Source: an uncultured Clostridia bacterium (GTDB lineage Bacteria; Bacillota; Clostridia; Oscillospirales; Ruminococcaceae). From it: a stretch of DNA of 37,688 bases. The notes under the pieces were generated by a model. The model did no database searches and was not told the DNA's origin. It saw only the letters and a program-made list of their open reading frames with translations. The stretch lies in the NCBI GenBank assembly GCA_944386455.1, contig CALXBC010000023.1:1-37688 (forward strand), written 5' to 3'. Below, piece after piece: positions 1-7,433 of this stretch. The translations under genes and the position numbers were made by a program. Numbering within the stretch: the stretch's first letter is position 1; each line of letters opens with the position of its first letter.

Positions 1-362
1 GCTTCCGCCTCTTGATTTGTCAGCTCTGCCTTCAAAACATACAGCAGATTCGGAAAGCCGCGTCCCTGCCTGACTTCATACAGCAGCTCAACAGCAAGTA
101 ATTCCTTAAATGCCGCAATGGTTTTTTTGTAGGAAATCCCGAGCATAGTTGCCGCTTCTTCCCGGGTATAGATCAGATATACCTCTTTTTCCTCATTGAT
201 CCAGCCGTTTTTCTGGGACAGGGACAAACGGTTGAGCAGCAGGGCATAGATCATTTTGGCTTCCAGAGAAATTGCCTTGTATTTCGGATTGGCAAGTAAA
301 GTGATCGGGAAACGTATAAATTCCTGGTCGATCACATCGCTGACAGTATAGCTGCGTTTCAT
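1..362 (-). CDS. RepA_N-type replication initiator, 3' end outside window
   Basis: The reading frame starts at ATG 362–360 (MKRSYTVSDVIDQEF...) and stays open to the window edge, so about 120 N-terminal residues are visible. The segment resembles the RepA_N initiator domain of Firmicutes plasmids and integrative conjugative elements: a start like FIRFPITLLANPKYKAISLE, then KMIYALLLNRLSLS, then a winged-helix-like stretch (TREEAATMLGISYKKTIAAF). Such proteins bind iterons and start replication of the excised or plasmid form. The start is supported by AAAGGA about 10 bases upstream. It lies just downstream of the VirD4 fragment on the same strand, which fits a conjugative element. Family assignment is from pattern recognition; whether the gene is intact cannot be seen. 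Confidence 0.7.
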   Translation of the reverse strand, partial: MKRSYTVSDVIDQEFIRFPITLLANPKYKAISLEAKMIYALLLNRLSLSQKNGWINEEKEVYLIYTREEAATMLGISYKKTIAAFKELLAVELLYEVRQGRGFPNLLYVLKAELTNQEAE

Positions 363-391
363 GGCATCCATTTCCTTTCATATCAATGTTC

Positions 392-952
392 TTAAACATC
401 TTGGGGTTTGACTTCCTTCAGGCTTGTCCCTTTCATCTGCTCAATGGGAACAAAGCCATCATCCTGCGGAAAATCGCCGTCCTGTTCTTCCGGCGTGCTG
501 TCATAAAAGGTCATCTGCTTTTGATTCTGTTTCGGTGCCGGCTGGAATGCCTGCTCCTTTGCCCTCCAGTCCGGAATATGGTCGGTCGCCTTGACAAACT
601 GGAGTTTTTGGTAATCCGGATGTTCTTCCGGCGATATCTTGTACAGCTTGATCGGCTTTTCTCCGCGGATCAGCAGGATCGCCTGATTTTTAGGCAGTCT
701 GCGTACTTCATCCGGCATAAGCAGAGGCCGGGAGGCTGTGGACTTGCGGTGCATATACGGACGGGGTGCCATCGGATACAGAAACGGCGGAACCGGCGTA
801 CTGGTATCTTCAGTCCTCACTGTCATGGTACCGCATTGGGAAGAAATGAAGTCTGCGGTCATTCCGTCGTTGCAGCCTAAAAAGAGCTGGTAATCGCAGT
901 CGCCGACCAATTCCTGCCATTCGGTTTTAGGATATGCCTGACGTAGATGTCA
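392..952 (-). pseudogene. C-terminal fragment of a VirD4/TraG-type conjugative coupling protein
   Basis: The frame ending at 392 reads WQELVGDCDYQLFLGCNDG, then TADFISSQCGTMTV, then RPLLMPDEVRRLPKNQAI and ILLIRGEKPIKLYK. This is the C-terminal half of the all-alpha/RecA region of VirD4-like type IV coupling ATPases, which feed the relaxase–DNA complex to the transfer channel. The Walker A half and the membrane helices are missing: upstream of about 952 the frame hits a stop and the DNA belongs to a reverse-transcriptase remnant in another frame. Family proteins are usually about 600 residues, so about two thirds are lost. The tail (residues after about 120, rich in Q, P, D, E) is typical of the end of this family. 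There is no start with a ribosome binding site, so it is probably not expressed. Confidence 0.75.
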
Positions 953-1710
953 AACCCAAGAAAATGGGCTTTGTCCCGGGCGTTTGTAATCAGCGTTTTC
1001 TCTTCGGACAGTTCCAGATGCAGGGCGTCACGCAGAAAATTTTTAATATCTTCCTTGATAATCCTGCAATCTTCTTTACTGCCGATTACGCCGCACAGCC
1101 AGTCGTCTGCATACCGGACATAAAACAGGCGTTTGTACCCGGCGTCCATTGGCAGAGCCGGGGATAGCTCCATTCGCTCCCGTTCCAACTGCCGGATTTG
1201 CTCTATCAATTTTCCTCTTTCCACATCATCCGTGGTGTCAGCCAACGCTTTTCTTGCCGTATAGGCTTGGTATTCATTTTGCCGATAGACAGGGTTCCTT
1301 TCTCGCCTTTCTCCTTGACGGAAGGCTTTACAATAGGCCAGCAGATCCTTGTCCTTGGACGGCAGTTCAGACAGAAGCGAAAAAGCTGCATTTCTTTCAA
1401 AATCCACCTCCGGCGATTGAGAATCCGTGTAATAATATTGTTGTTCCAGGACAGCAGCCAGATTTCGGGAGCGCCTTTTCAAGAATCGGAAGGATTCAGC
1501 CTTGACGGAATAGTACAGATAGGCAACGCGCCCCGCCTGATCGCGGTTTATGATTCCTTTTGGATTGTGTGCAATATTGGCGAAAACTGTTTGGACGGCA
1601 TCCTGGGCATCATCCTGATCCCGAAGAATTTTATAGGCGGTTTTCTGCAAGTCCCAGTAATATGAGAGAAACAGAGCTTCCAACAGCCGTTGCTCCTGCT
1701 CGTCCAACAT
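877..1710 (-). pseudogene. Chimeric ORF: sigma-factor N-terminus fused to group II intron RT remnant
   Basis: Translation starts at ATG 1710 (MLDEQEQRLLEALFLSYYWD) with AAAGGAGG upstream. Residues 1 to about 127 look like region 2 of an ECF-type sigma factor (YKILRDQDDAQDAVQTVFAN) up to LSELPSKDKDLLAYC, the usual lead into region 4. At about base 1330 the frame passes directly into the palm/thumb of a group II intron maturase: RNPVYRQNEYQAYTARKAL, then KRLFYVRYADDWLCGVIGSK with the YADD catalytic motif, LELSEEKTLI and HFLGFDIYV. Sigma region 4 and the RT fingers are both absent. After about base 945 the frame enters VirD4 DNA out of phase and stops at 877. The ORF is therefore three gene fragments in a row. 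A deletion through an intron inserted in a conjugative element would give this; an assembly join is the alternative. Confidence 0.7.
945..1330 (-). mobile_element. Group II intron remnant (RT palm/thumb segment only)
   Basis: This is the part of the chimeric ORF that is unmistakably intron-encoded reverse transcriptase: the YADD box with flanking KRLFYVRYADDWLCGVIGSK, LELSEEKTLI and FLGFDIYV. No domain V or domain VI sequence follows it; the next bases are VirD4 coding DNA. It is unlike the intact intron at 5571–7417 (that RT reads RYADDFVCLFQYENE), so it comes from a second intron lineage. Boundaries are approximate because they are read only from where homology changes. Confidence 0.65.
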
Positions 1711-1860
1711 TTTTTCGCCTCCTTTGGCCTCTTCAAACTTTTCTCATTTTCCTATTGACTTTTTATTTACAGACTTTGCACAAATTTTGTTGTTTGGACT
1801 TATATAGGTTTAGAGATCTACTTTTGCTACTATTAGCGATCGAATATTTATCGGTTTATC

Positions 1861-1895
1861 AGCCAATAACTAGAATATTATTCTATTTATTGGCT
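1861..1895. repeat. 35-bp near-perfect palindrome
   Basis: The arms are AGCCAATAACTAGAATA (1861–1877) and TATTCTATTTATTGGCT (1879–1895) around a single T at 1878; only one of 17 pairs mismatches. It lies in the 260-bp gap between the sigma/RT chimera (minus strand) and the first Xre gene (plus strand). No T-run follows on either strand, so it does not look like an intrinsic terminator. It could be an operator for one of the neighbouring Xre proteins, a cruciform or nicking site, or a trace of an insertion. Only the symmetry is seen; the role is open. Confidence 0.6.
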
Positions 1896-1920
1896 GCAAT
1901 GTGTTTATATATTCTACTTT

Positions 1921-1950
1921 TTGAGGATAAGTCATTTTATTCTCTATAAT
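1921..1950 (+). promoter_or_regulatory. Candidate sigma-A promoter of the first Xre gene
   Basis: A perfect TATAAT at 1945–1950 is preceded at 18 bp by TTGAGG (1921–1926). The expected start point near 1957 would leave only a very short leader that still includes the AAGAGGTG ribosome binding site at 1959–1966. The 35-bp palindrome ends 25 bp upstream, a good place for an operator. Confidence 0.45.
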
Positions 1951-1971
1951 ATACTTGAAGAGGTGATTAGA

Positions 1972-2283
1972 ATGGTAGGTGAGCGATTGCTTGATCTTCG
2001 GAAAGATGCCAATTTATCTCAAGAGGACTTGGCGAAGATTCTGCATATCAATAAGCATTCTATATCATCCTATGAACGGGACAAATCGGAACCGCCCGAT
2101 GCAGTGAAAATAAAAATTGCAGAATATTTTAATGTATCAGTGGATTACTTACTTGGACTGACAAACAATCCAGCTCCTGCCAACCAAAATAATTGTATCC
2201 GTCTACCACAGGAATTTTCGGAACATGCCAGGAAAGAGTTGACTGATTATATTGAATTTTTGAATGTAAAATACAGAAAATAA
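1972..2283 (+). CDS. Xre-family helix-turn-helix regulator (phage/ICE repressor type)
   Basis: The 103-residue protein from ATG 1972 (MVGERLLDLRKDANLSQEDL) has a classic Cro/C1-type helix-turn-helix over residues 4–60: LLDLRKDANLSQEDLAKIL, then INKHSISSYERDKSEPP and the closing FNVSVDYLLGLTNN. The start is chosen because AAGAGGTG sits 6–8 bases upstream; a longer frame from TTG 1921 would overlap the promoter. The C-terminal 40 residues (LPQEFSEHARKELTDYIEFL) are likely a short dimerisation helix. Such proteins repress the genes of integrated elements. The two CAATATATTG palindromes directly after its stop codon are candidate binding sites. The AT-rich composition differs from the core genes to the right and fits an acquired region. 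Confidence 0.85.
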   Translation: MVGERLLDLRKDANLSQEDLAKILHINKHSISSYERDKSEPPDAVKIKIAEYFNVSVDYLLGLTNNPAPANQNNCIRLPQEFSEHARKELTDYIEFLNVKYRK

Positions 2284-2308
2284 CCAATATATTGGGTGCA
2301 ATATATTG
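2284..2308. promoter_or_regulatory. Two tandem palindromes, candidate Xre operator
   Basis: CCAATATATTGG (2284–2295) is a perfect 12-bp palindrome, and CAATATATTG occurs again at 2299–2308. The centres are 14 bp apart. Both lie between the two Xre genes, upstream of the second gene (ATG 2374) and just 5' of a TATACT (2334–2339) that could be its -10 box. Tandem dyads of this sort are typical operators for Cro/C1-like dimers. The binding protein is inferred, not shown. Confidence 0.5.
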
Positions 2309-2373
2309 GAACCTATTTTTGGTAATTATACCATATACTTGAATAAAAAGCAAGTTTGGGATAGGTAGTTGCT

Positions 2374-2625
2374 ATGAAAATGCAGAAAATAAAATATACA
2401 AAGCAGATGGGTGATAATATCAGGAAAATACGACTGGCTCAACATATGACACAAGATGATGTAGCCAGAGAATTGCAGTTGGCTGGATATGATATTTCCC
2501 TTGGGTACTATGCCAAATATGAACGTGCAGAATTAAACATACGACCAGATGTTTTACTTGGTTTAACTAAAATTTTTCAATGTGATTTAATGGAGTTTTT
2601 CAAAGATATAGAGGTGCAAAAATAA
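2374..2625 (+). CDS. Small Xre-family helix-turn-helix protein
   Basis: The 83-residue protein consists almost wholly of one Cro/C1-type helix-turn-helix: MGDNIRKIRLAQHMTQDDVA, ARELQLAGYDISLGYYAKYE, and the closing VLLGLTKIFQCDLMEFFKDI. It resembles small Xre proteins in Firmicutes mobile elements that act as repressor or antirepressor partners. The ribosome binding site is weak (GGATAGGT, about 7 bases before the ATG), which suggests low expression. It follows the first Xre gene by 90 bp with the two CAATATATTG palindromes between, so it is probably regulated by one of the two proteins. Target genes are unknown. Confidence 0.8.
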   Translation: MKMQKIKYTKQMGDNIRKIRLAQHMTQDDVARELQLAGYDISLGYYAKYERAELNIRPDVLLGLTKIFQCDLMEFFKDIEVQK

Positions 2626-2633
2626 TCTTTAAC

Positions 2634-2662
2634 TGGACAATTATATTCGTTTGATATATAAT
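2634..2662 (+). promoter_or_regulatory. Sigma-A promoter of the coiled-coil gene
   Basis: TGGACA (2634–2639) and a perfect TATAAT (2657–2662) are separated by 17 bp, 32 bp before the ATG of the next gene. One of the best vegetative promoter matches in the window. Confidence 0.65.
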
Positions 2663-2693
2663 AAATTTATACTGCTGGAAAGGCGGCAAGATT

Positions 2694-3005
2694 ATGGCAA
2701 ATGAAATTACGAACCAGGATATTATGGATATGCTCACGGTTTTGGTGGAGCGTACTAATGAAATTGGAAACATAAAAAAAGATTTGACAGCGTTTAGGAG
2801 TGAAACAAATCAGCATTTTCGTGAGATCGACGTCAAGCTGGAAACCAAAATTGAGCCGACTTTACAGTTGATTCTCGAAAATCAAGGCACTGTCACCAAG
2901 CATACCGAAGATATCGCAAACTTGAAACAGCGCCAGAATGAGCTGGAAGACAAGGTGGACGGCTTGGGCTATGCGGTCAAGGAGCTCCAGAAGAAAATGG
3001 CATAA
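2694..3005 (+). CDS. Small coiled-coil protein of unknown function
   Basis: The 103-residue protein starts at ATG 2694 behind GGAAAGGCGG. It has no signal peptide or membrane segment. From about residue 20 it is a nearly continuous heptad-rich helix (TNEIGNIKKDLTAFRSETNQ, then TKHTEDIANLKQRQNELEDK), and it ends KELQKKMA. Similar small coiled-coil ORFs are common near conjugative and phage genes of Clostridia, where they have no established role. It has its own promoter and a strong terminator, so it is a monocistronic unit. It is expected to be cytoplasmic and oligomeric; nothing in the sequence names a partner. Confidence 0.75.
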   Translation: MANEITNQDIMDMLTVLVERTNEIGNIKKDLTAFRSETNQHFREIDVKLETKIEPTLQLILENQGTVTKHTEDIANLKQRQNELEDKVDGLGYAVKELQKKMA

Positions 3006-3037
3006 AAAATGCAGCAGATAAAATCTGCTGCATTTTT
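3005..3037. terminator. Bidirectional intrinsic terminator
   Basis: GCAGCAGA (3011–3018), a TAAAA loop and TCTGCTGC (3024–3031) are flanked by AAAAAT on the left and ATTTTT on the right. It begins at the stop codon of the coiled-coil gene and ends at the stop codon of the ligase on the other strand, so it serves both convergent genes. Confidence 0.9.
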
Positions 3038-3983
3038 ATTTCTCCACACAATCCTCTGCCGCCTTATCCATTCTGATGCCCTGAAACCGCGGCTGGCGCA
3101 TCCCGCCGCTTTGGGTGCGCTCCATAAACTCCACCTTGCAGACCAGCTCCGGTTCGATCCACACCGCATTCTCATTTCCATGTCCGGCCGGAAAATCAAA
3201 CGAAGGCATGGCAATCTCCGGCTGCTGCTGTATTATTTTGAAGTCTTTCCGGCTGACTCCCATTGTGACATGGCCTTTGTAAATCAGTTCCGAACCGCGG
3301 TACTGTCCCAACACAATCGAAATCATGTTGTTTTCCTTAAAAATGTACCCGCAGATCACGAAATCATCGTCCAGATAAAACTTGACCTTTTTCCAGTCTT
3401 TTGTCCGCTTGTCTTCAAAATAAAGGCTGTCCTTCCGTTTGCCCACAATCCCCTCTAACTGTTGTTCTTTCGCCGCCGCGAACAGGGCGCTACCCTGCTC
3501 TTCGATATACCGGCTAACCGCGAATCGCGCATTTTCTTCCTTTATAGCCTTTTGCAGCAAAGCCTTCCGTTCCATCAACGGGAGGCTTTTGACATCCTTA
3601 TCCTTGTAGTAGAGAATATCAAAGGCCACAAAGGTGGCAGGGTGCTGTTTCGCGGCAAAATCGATCCGCAGCTTGTTCGTCATGAGGCTCCGCCGTTGGA
3701 TTTCATGGAATACCGGCTTGCCGTCTGTCCCAATGCAGGTCAGCTCCCCGTCCAGCACGCATTTTGTTTTGACATACTGATGCAGTTCAGACAGCTCCGG
3801 CACTTTGGGCAGCATTTTGACGTTGCGCTTGTTCCGCAGCTCGGTGCCAGATTTGGGATCAAGATAGGCGACACACCGTTCCCCATCAAACTTCATCTCA
3901 AAGATATATGCCGGATCGTCAAACGGCTCGGTTTCCACGCCGATCAGCATGGGCTTGACTTGTTTTTGCTCGAATAAATCCAT
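3036..3983 (-). CDS. ATP-dependent DNA ligase, stand-alone LigD-type ligase domain (NHEJ)
   Basis: The 315-residue protein is a minimal nucleotidyltransferase plus OB-fold ligase that seals double-strand breaks together with Ku. Motif I is EMKFDGERC with the adenylated lysine at residue 31. Motif III/IIIa is seen at ATFVAFDILYYKD, motif IV at LEGIVGKRKDS, and motif V at WKKVKF. The C-terminal OB part includes YKGHVTMGVSRKDF and PELVCKVEFMERT. The polymerase/primase and phosphoesterase domains of full LigD are absent. Its ATG overlaps the Ku stop codon in a TGATG, so translation is coupled to Ku. Ligases of this short form paired with Ku are known in Clostridia. The function follows from family and context. 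Confidence 0.9.
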   Translation of the reverse strand: MDLFEQKQVKPMLIGVETEPFDDPAYIFEMKFDGERCVAYLDPKSGTELRNKRNVKMLPKVPELSELHQYVKTKCVLDGELTCIGTDGKPVFHEIQRRSLMTNKLRIDFAAKQHPATFVAFDILYYKDKDVKSLPLMERKALLQKAIKEENARFAVSRYIEEQGSALFAAAKEQQLEGIVGKRKDSLYFEDKRTKDWKKVKFYLDDDFVICGYIFKENNMISIVLGQYRGSELIYKGHVTMGVSRKDFKIIQQQPEIAMPSFDFPAGHGNENAVWIEPELVCKVEFMERTQSGGMRQPRFQGIRMDKAAEDCVEK

Positions 3984-4789
3984 CAGCTTGACTTCCTCGG
4001 ACGGCCGCGTTTCGGCTTGTCGGTCTGGTTCTGTTTCTGCTGTTCAATGCTGGCTTTCAATGCTTCCATAATGTCGATGACATTGGAGGGCTGTTCAGCA
4101 GGCGTTTGGACGATTTCCCTGCCCGCAATCTTGTCCTCGATGATTTGGCGCAATCGAGCCTGGTATTCGTCATGATACTGCTCCGGCCGGAACTCCTGTA
4201 CCATACTGTTGATGAGTGTTTTCGCCATAGTAAGCTCCTGCTCGTTCAGCTCCGGATGCGCTGGTTCTTTTGGCATCTCCTTGACTTCATCCGCAAAAAA
4301 CAGAGTTTCGATCAGCAACCCTTTGTCGGTAGGAATGAGCGCCAGCAGCTTTTCACTGTTTCCCATAACGGTTTTGGCGATTGCGATCTTTTGCTCGTCC
4401 AGCATGGCGCGGCGGAGCAGCTCGTATGCCTTGTCGCCGCCTGTTTCGGGTACTGCATGATAGGTCTTGTCAAAATAGATCGGGCGGATGGAAGACAGAT
4501 CAGCAAAGTGCAGGATTTGAATTGTTTTGTCTTTCGGTGTTTTCGCTTTCTCAAAATCTTCGTCCGTCATGGTAACGTATTCGCCGGGCGCAAACTCAAA
4601 GCCCTTGATGATCCCGTCAGAGCCGACCTCCTTGCCGCAGTTGGCACAGACCTTTTTGTACTTTACCCTCGATCCGTCCTCTTTGCAAAGCTGGTTGAAA
4701 TGGATGTCGTTGTCCTGCGTGGCGGTATGCAGCGCGACTGGAATATGCACAAGGCCGAACGATATCGCTCCCTTATGATAGGCTGCCAT
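3983..4789 (-). CDS. ku: Ku protein, DNA end-binding factor of bacterial NHEJ
   Basis: The 268-residue protein is homologous to bacterial Ku, a homodimeric ring that threads onto broken DNA ends and recruits the ligase encoded next to it. The N-terminus is the family signature (MAAYHKGAISFGLVHIPVAL), followed by a CANC pair, the core barrel (KGFEFAPGEYVTMTDEDFEK, KTYHAVPETGGDKAYELLRR) and a lysine/arginine-rich tail (KPKRGRPRKSS) of the kind that contacts DNA or ligase. ATG 4789 is chosen because AGGTG lies 6 bases upstream; a GTG three codons earlier would overlap that site. An AACACC/GGTGTT inverted repeat (4794–4819) spans the leader. NHEJ genes are typical of sporulating or stress-exposed Firmicutes and are often on accessory DNA, as here. 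Confidence 0.93.
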   Translation of the reverse strand: MAAYHKGAISFGLVHIPVALHTATQDNDIHFNQLCKEDGSRVKYKKVCANCGKEVGSDGIIKGFEFAPGEYVTMTDEDFEKAKTPKDKTIQILHFADLSSIRPIYFDKTYHAVPETGGDKAYELLRRAMLDEQKIAIAKTVMGNSEKLLALIPTDKGLLIETLFFADEVKEMPKEPAHPELNEQELTMAKTLINSMVQEFRPEQYHDEYQARLRQIIEDKIAGREIVQTPAEQPSNVIDIMEALKASIEQQKQNQTDKPKRGRPRKSS

Positions 4790-4873
4790 ATATAACACCT
4801 ACTTTTTGTTTTTGGTGTTATTGTTGCCGAAATGTGGCAGGTTATGTGAGTATTCATATGAAATAGCGAGATT

Positions 4874-5472
4874 TTAATGGGAAGCGTTGCTGTCTTTATA
4901 CCATTTCTCGACGCTTAAAAGTTTGATACGATGATCCTCAAAAACATTAGGATTATCCCTTTCACTGATAAATCGCTCTGCTGCTAAACATATATTTTTA
5001 CAAAGCTGAACAATGTTGATTTGCACTTTATAAGTAAGAATATTATTTTTAAGATCATGAGAATTTCCAAAACATTCTGTATCTATTGCTAACCTAAAAT
5101 CATATTTAATTTTTGTATTTTCGTTTATTTCTTCCTTATCATTGATTCCTTTATTGTCATCTCCTGAATGCAGAAAGGCACAGCGCAGAGCATAACAGGC
5201 AGCGCCATCAAAATAATATTTGCCATCAGTAAACGCTGTGTAATCTTGGCTGTATTCGGGATTATAAATGTAATCATTTTTCACATAATTATCAAACCAC
5301 TTTTTATACCGTTCTCCTGTTTTTTTAGATGAGGGTAGTTTATTTGTCCGCAAATATCTGGAACAGTTAAAGCCAATGATAATGCTGATTGATACAACTT
5401 ACAGTCCAATGCTTTTTGAATTTCTGATAGACGATCGCTTAAAGTATATACAGTGATTCCCCATTCACTCAT
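4874..5472 (-). pseudogene. Frameshifted gene of unknown function
   Basis: Two frames together make one protein of about 200 residues. The first runs from ATG 5472 (MSEWGITVYTLSDRLSEIQK, GGGAG seven bases upstream) through ALSLALTVPDICGQINYPHL to a run of seven A on the coding strand (around 5323–5329). The second continues from there with KKTGERYKKWFDNYVKND, FDGAACYALRCAFLHSGDD and ends KWYKDSNASH. Adding one A, or a -1 slip on A-AAA-AAA, restores a continuous reading that matches a conserved hypothetical family of Firmicutes remembered by its LPDICG...Y...RY..WF pattern. It has no signal peptide. It may be a pseudogene or be decoded by slippage. It lies upstream of ku on the same strand, 84 bp away, without a clear link. 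Confidence 0.6.
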
Positions 5473-6069
5473 GTCCATTCTCCCTGCAATTTTTTAGTTA
5501 GTATAGCATATCTGCGCAAAAAGCACAATGACTCCCATTCCATTTCCATGTATAATCATTACATGGAGGTGTGCGCCAGTTCGGCGCCAGATATATAGCT
5601 GGTGGGAATCCAGTCTGGTAAGGCCTAGCAAGCCGCCAGTACCGAGTCCTTGGAGCGCCAAAGGCTAACAATGGTGTTTAAGCGTAGGACAGGGAACAGG
5701 AACGCCGTAATGCGAAAGCGTGAAGTGATTGAGCTTCGTTAGAGTTATCGATTGTGCGGGGTGGTCTGGTACCTCCTTGGGTCACCAATAAGGAGTAGTC
5801 GTTAAAGCGAGACTATGAAAACGCACCGGAGTCCTAGAGCACGGCATACCTGATATCGTTATATCTAGCGTACCTGGGAGACCTGGATGGTTCTGGACAT
5901 GAGCCAGTAGGGAGTATCGGCCAATGCAATGGTGAGTACGAACGAAGACCATCGAGGAGTCGGATTCGCCCATAGTACCGATGAAGGAAGTAATGACTCT
6001 GGAGGGAAGGGGCGGACAATAAGTTGCTTTTGCTGACAAAACATAGAAAGCACAGGAGGCAGACATTCT

Positions 6070-7335
6070 ATGGAAAAAGAGAAAGCAGAAATAGCCAGAC
6101 TCGTAGAGAAATATGGCAGGATTCAGTCGTTAATGAAATATGTCAACAGTGACACGCTCAAGGAATCCTACCGCAATCAGCCGAAAGGAAAAGCGGTAGG
6201 AATAGACGGGATAACAAAGGAAGAATACGGGGAAAATCTAGAGGAAAATATCAGAAACCTAATAGTCAGAATGAAGAAGTTTTCCTATAAGCCCTATCCA
6301 GTGCGCAGAGCCTATATACCAAAAGGGAATGGGAAAATGCGAGGCCTCGGGATTCCGTCATTTGAGGACAAAATCGTGCAGGGTGTCTTCAAGGAGATAC
6401 TGGAAGCGATATATGAGCCGAAATTCAAAGAGTTTTCATTTGGATTTTGCCCAAACAGAAGCTGTCACGATGCAATCCAGAGAGTAAACAAGCATATCAT
6501 GGCAGACAAAGTCAATTATATTTTAGATGCTGATATTAAAGGCTTCTTTGACAACATAGACCATGAGTGGATGATCAAGTTCCTGGAACATGACATAGCC
6601 GATAAGAACTTTATCAGATATATCAAGAGGTTTCTGATAGGTGGAGTCATGGAGGACGGAAAGCGGCTGGAAACAGAAGCGGGAACAGTACAGGGCGGAT
6701 TAATATCGCCGGTACTGGCAAATGTGTATCTTCATTATACGCTGGACACATGGTTCGACTATATAAAGAAACGCGAATTCAGAGGCGAAATGTACATGGT
6801 ACGCTATGCGGATGACTTTGTATGCCTGTTCCAATACGAGAATGAAGCACGAAAGTTTTATCAGCTTCTGGTAGAAAGACTAAAGAAATTTGGTCTCGAA
6901 ATCGCGGAGGATAAAAGCAGAATACTGCCCTTTGGCAGATACAAGGGAACAAAGGAAAGCTTTGATTTCCTTGGATTTACACACTACAATGCAACAAGCC
7001 ACTGGGGTAAGTACTGCGTACTGCATAGAACGAGCGGGAAGAAGCTGAAGATGAAACGAGAAGCCATAAAGAAATGGATATGGGAGCATATGCACGAGAG
7101 CATAAGCGCCACGGTTGAAGCGTTAAATGTGAAACTGACCGGACATTACAGATACTACGGAATCTACGGGAACTATGTGGGGTTACAAAAGTATTATAAG
7201 TACGTGCGGGAAGAGCTATGGAAAAGCAAAAGACGCAGAGACCAAACTTATTGGCTGACGTGGAGAAAATACGGGAATATCTTGAAGATACACCCGCTGG
7301 AGTATCCGAGAGTTTATCTGAAAAGTGCTTATTAG
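6070..7335 (+). CDS. ltrA: Group II intron reverse transcriptase/maturase
   Basis: The 421-residue intron-encoded protein helps the intron fold and splice and copies it into DNA during retromobility. RT motifs are in order: GIDGITKEEY (45–54), RRAYIPKGNGKMRGLGIPSF (79–98), FSFGFCPNRSCHDAI (122–136), YILDADIKGFFDNIDH (150–165), GTVQGGLISPVLANVYL (205–221) and the catalytic RYADDF (245–250). Maturase domain X follows (KLTGHYRYYGIYGNYVGLQK). The protein ends soon after (PLEYPRVYLKSAY) with no HNH endonuclease, so target-site priming probably relies on nicks or replication forks. All catalytic residues look intact, so the intron may be active. ATG 6070 has AGGAGG 10 bases upstream. Confidence 0.95.
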   Translation: MEKEKAEIARLVEKYGRIQSLMKYVNSDTLKESYRNQPKGKAVGIDGITKEEYGENLEENIRNLIVRMKKFSYKPYPVRRAYIPKGNGKMRGLGIPSFEDKIVQGVFKEILEAIYEPKFKEFSFGFCPNRSCHDAIQRVNKHIMADKVNYILDADIKGFFDNIDHEWMIKFLEHDIADKNFIRYIKRFLIGGVMEDGKRLETEAGTVQGGLISPVLANVYLHYTLDTWFDYIKKREFRGEMYMVRYADDFVCLFQYENEARKFYQLLVERLKKFGLEIAEDKSRILPFGRYKGTKESFDFLGFTHYNATSHWGKYCVLHRTSGKKLKMKREAIKKWIWEHMHESISATVEALNVKLTGHYRYYGIYGNYVGLQKYYKYVREELWKSKRRRDQTYWLTWRKYGNILKIHPLEYPRVYLKSAY

Positions 7336-7352
7336 GCAAATGACTTATTGAA

Positions 7353-7417
7353 GAGCCGTATGCCTTAATCGGGCACGTGCGGTTCTGTGAGGGGCTTTTG
7401 AGACTTGAACCTCTCAT
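7353..7417 (+). ncRNA. Group II intron domains V and VI
   Basis: Domain V is GAGCCGTATGCC...GGGCACGTGCGGTTC (7353–7385), with the catalytic AGC triad in the first strand and a paired lower stem GAGCCG/CGGTTC. Domain VI follows as GTGAGGGG (7387–7394) paired with CCTCTCAT (7410–7417), with unpaired adenines just before CCTCTC as branch-point candidates. These are the most conserved RNA parts of group II introns. Confidence 0.85.
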
Positions 7418-7433
7418 CGCAGAGAAATTTGAA

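Larger units (their letters stand above)
5571..7417 (+). mobile_element. Complete group II intron with maturase ORF
   Basis: The 5' end is GTGCGCC (fits the GTGYG rule). About 500 bases of structured, gene-free RNA domain I–IV follow, then the maturase ORF (6070–7335), a domain V (7353–7385) and a domain VI ending in AT at 7417. The length is about 1.85 kb. No En/HNH domain is present in the encoded protein. The intron sits inside a small ribbon-helix-helix gene, 8 bases after a possible ATG (5563), and joining 5570 to 7418 restores an open frame. A hairpin TCCATGTA/TACATGGA (5546–5567) lies just upstream; some group II introns favour hairpins. The exact ends are inferred from consensus and may be off by a few bases. 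Confidence 0.85.

Noticed and set aside
5571-6069. Possible small genes in the 500-bp stretch before the maturase
   Set aside because: Only short minus-strand frames occur; the region is explained by group II intron RNA domains.
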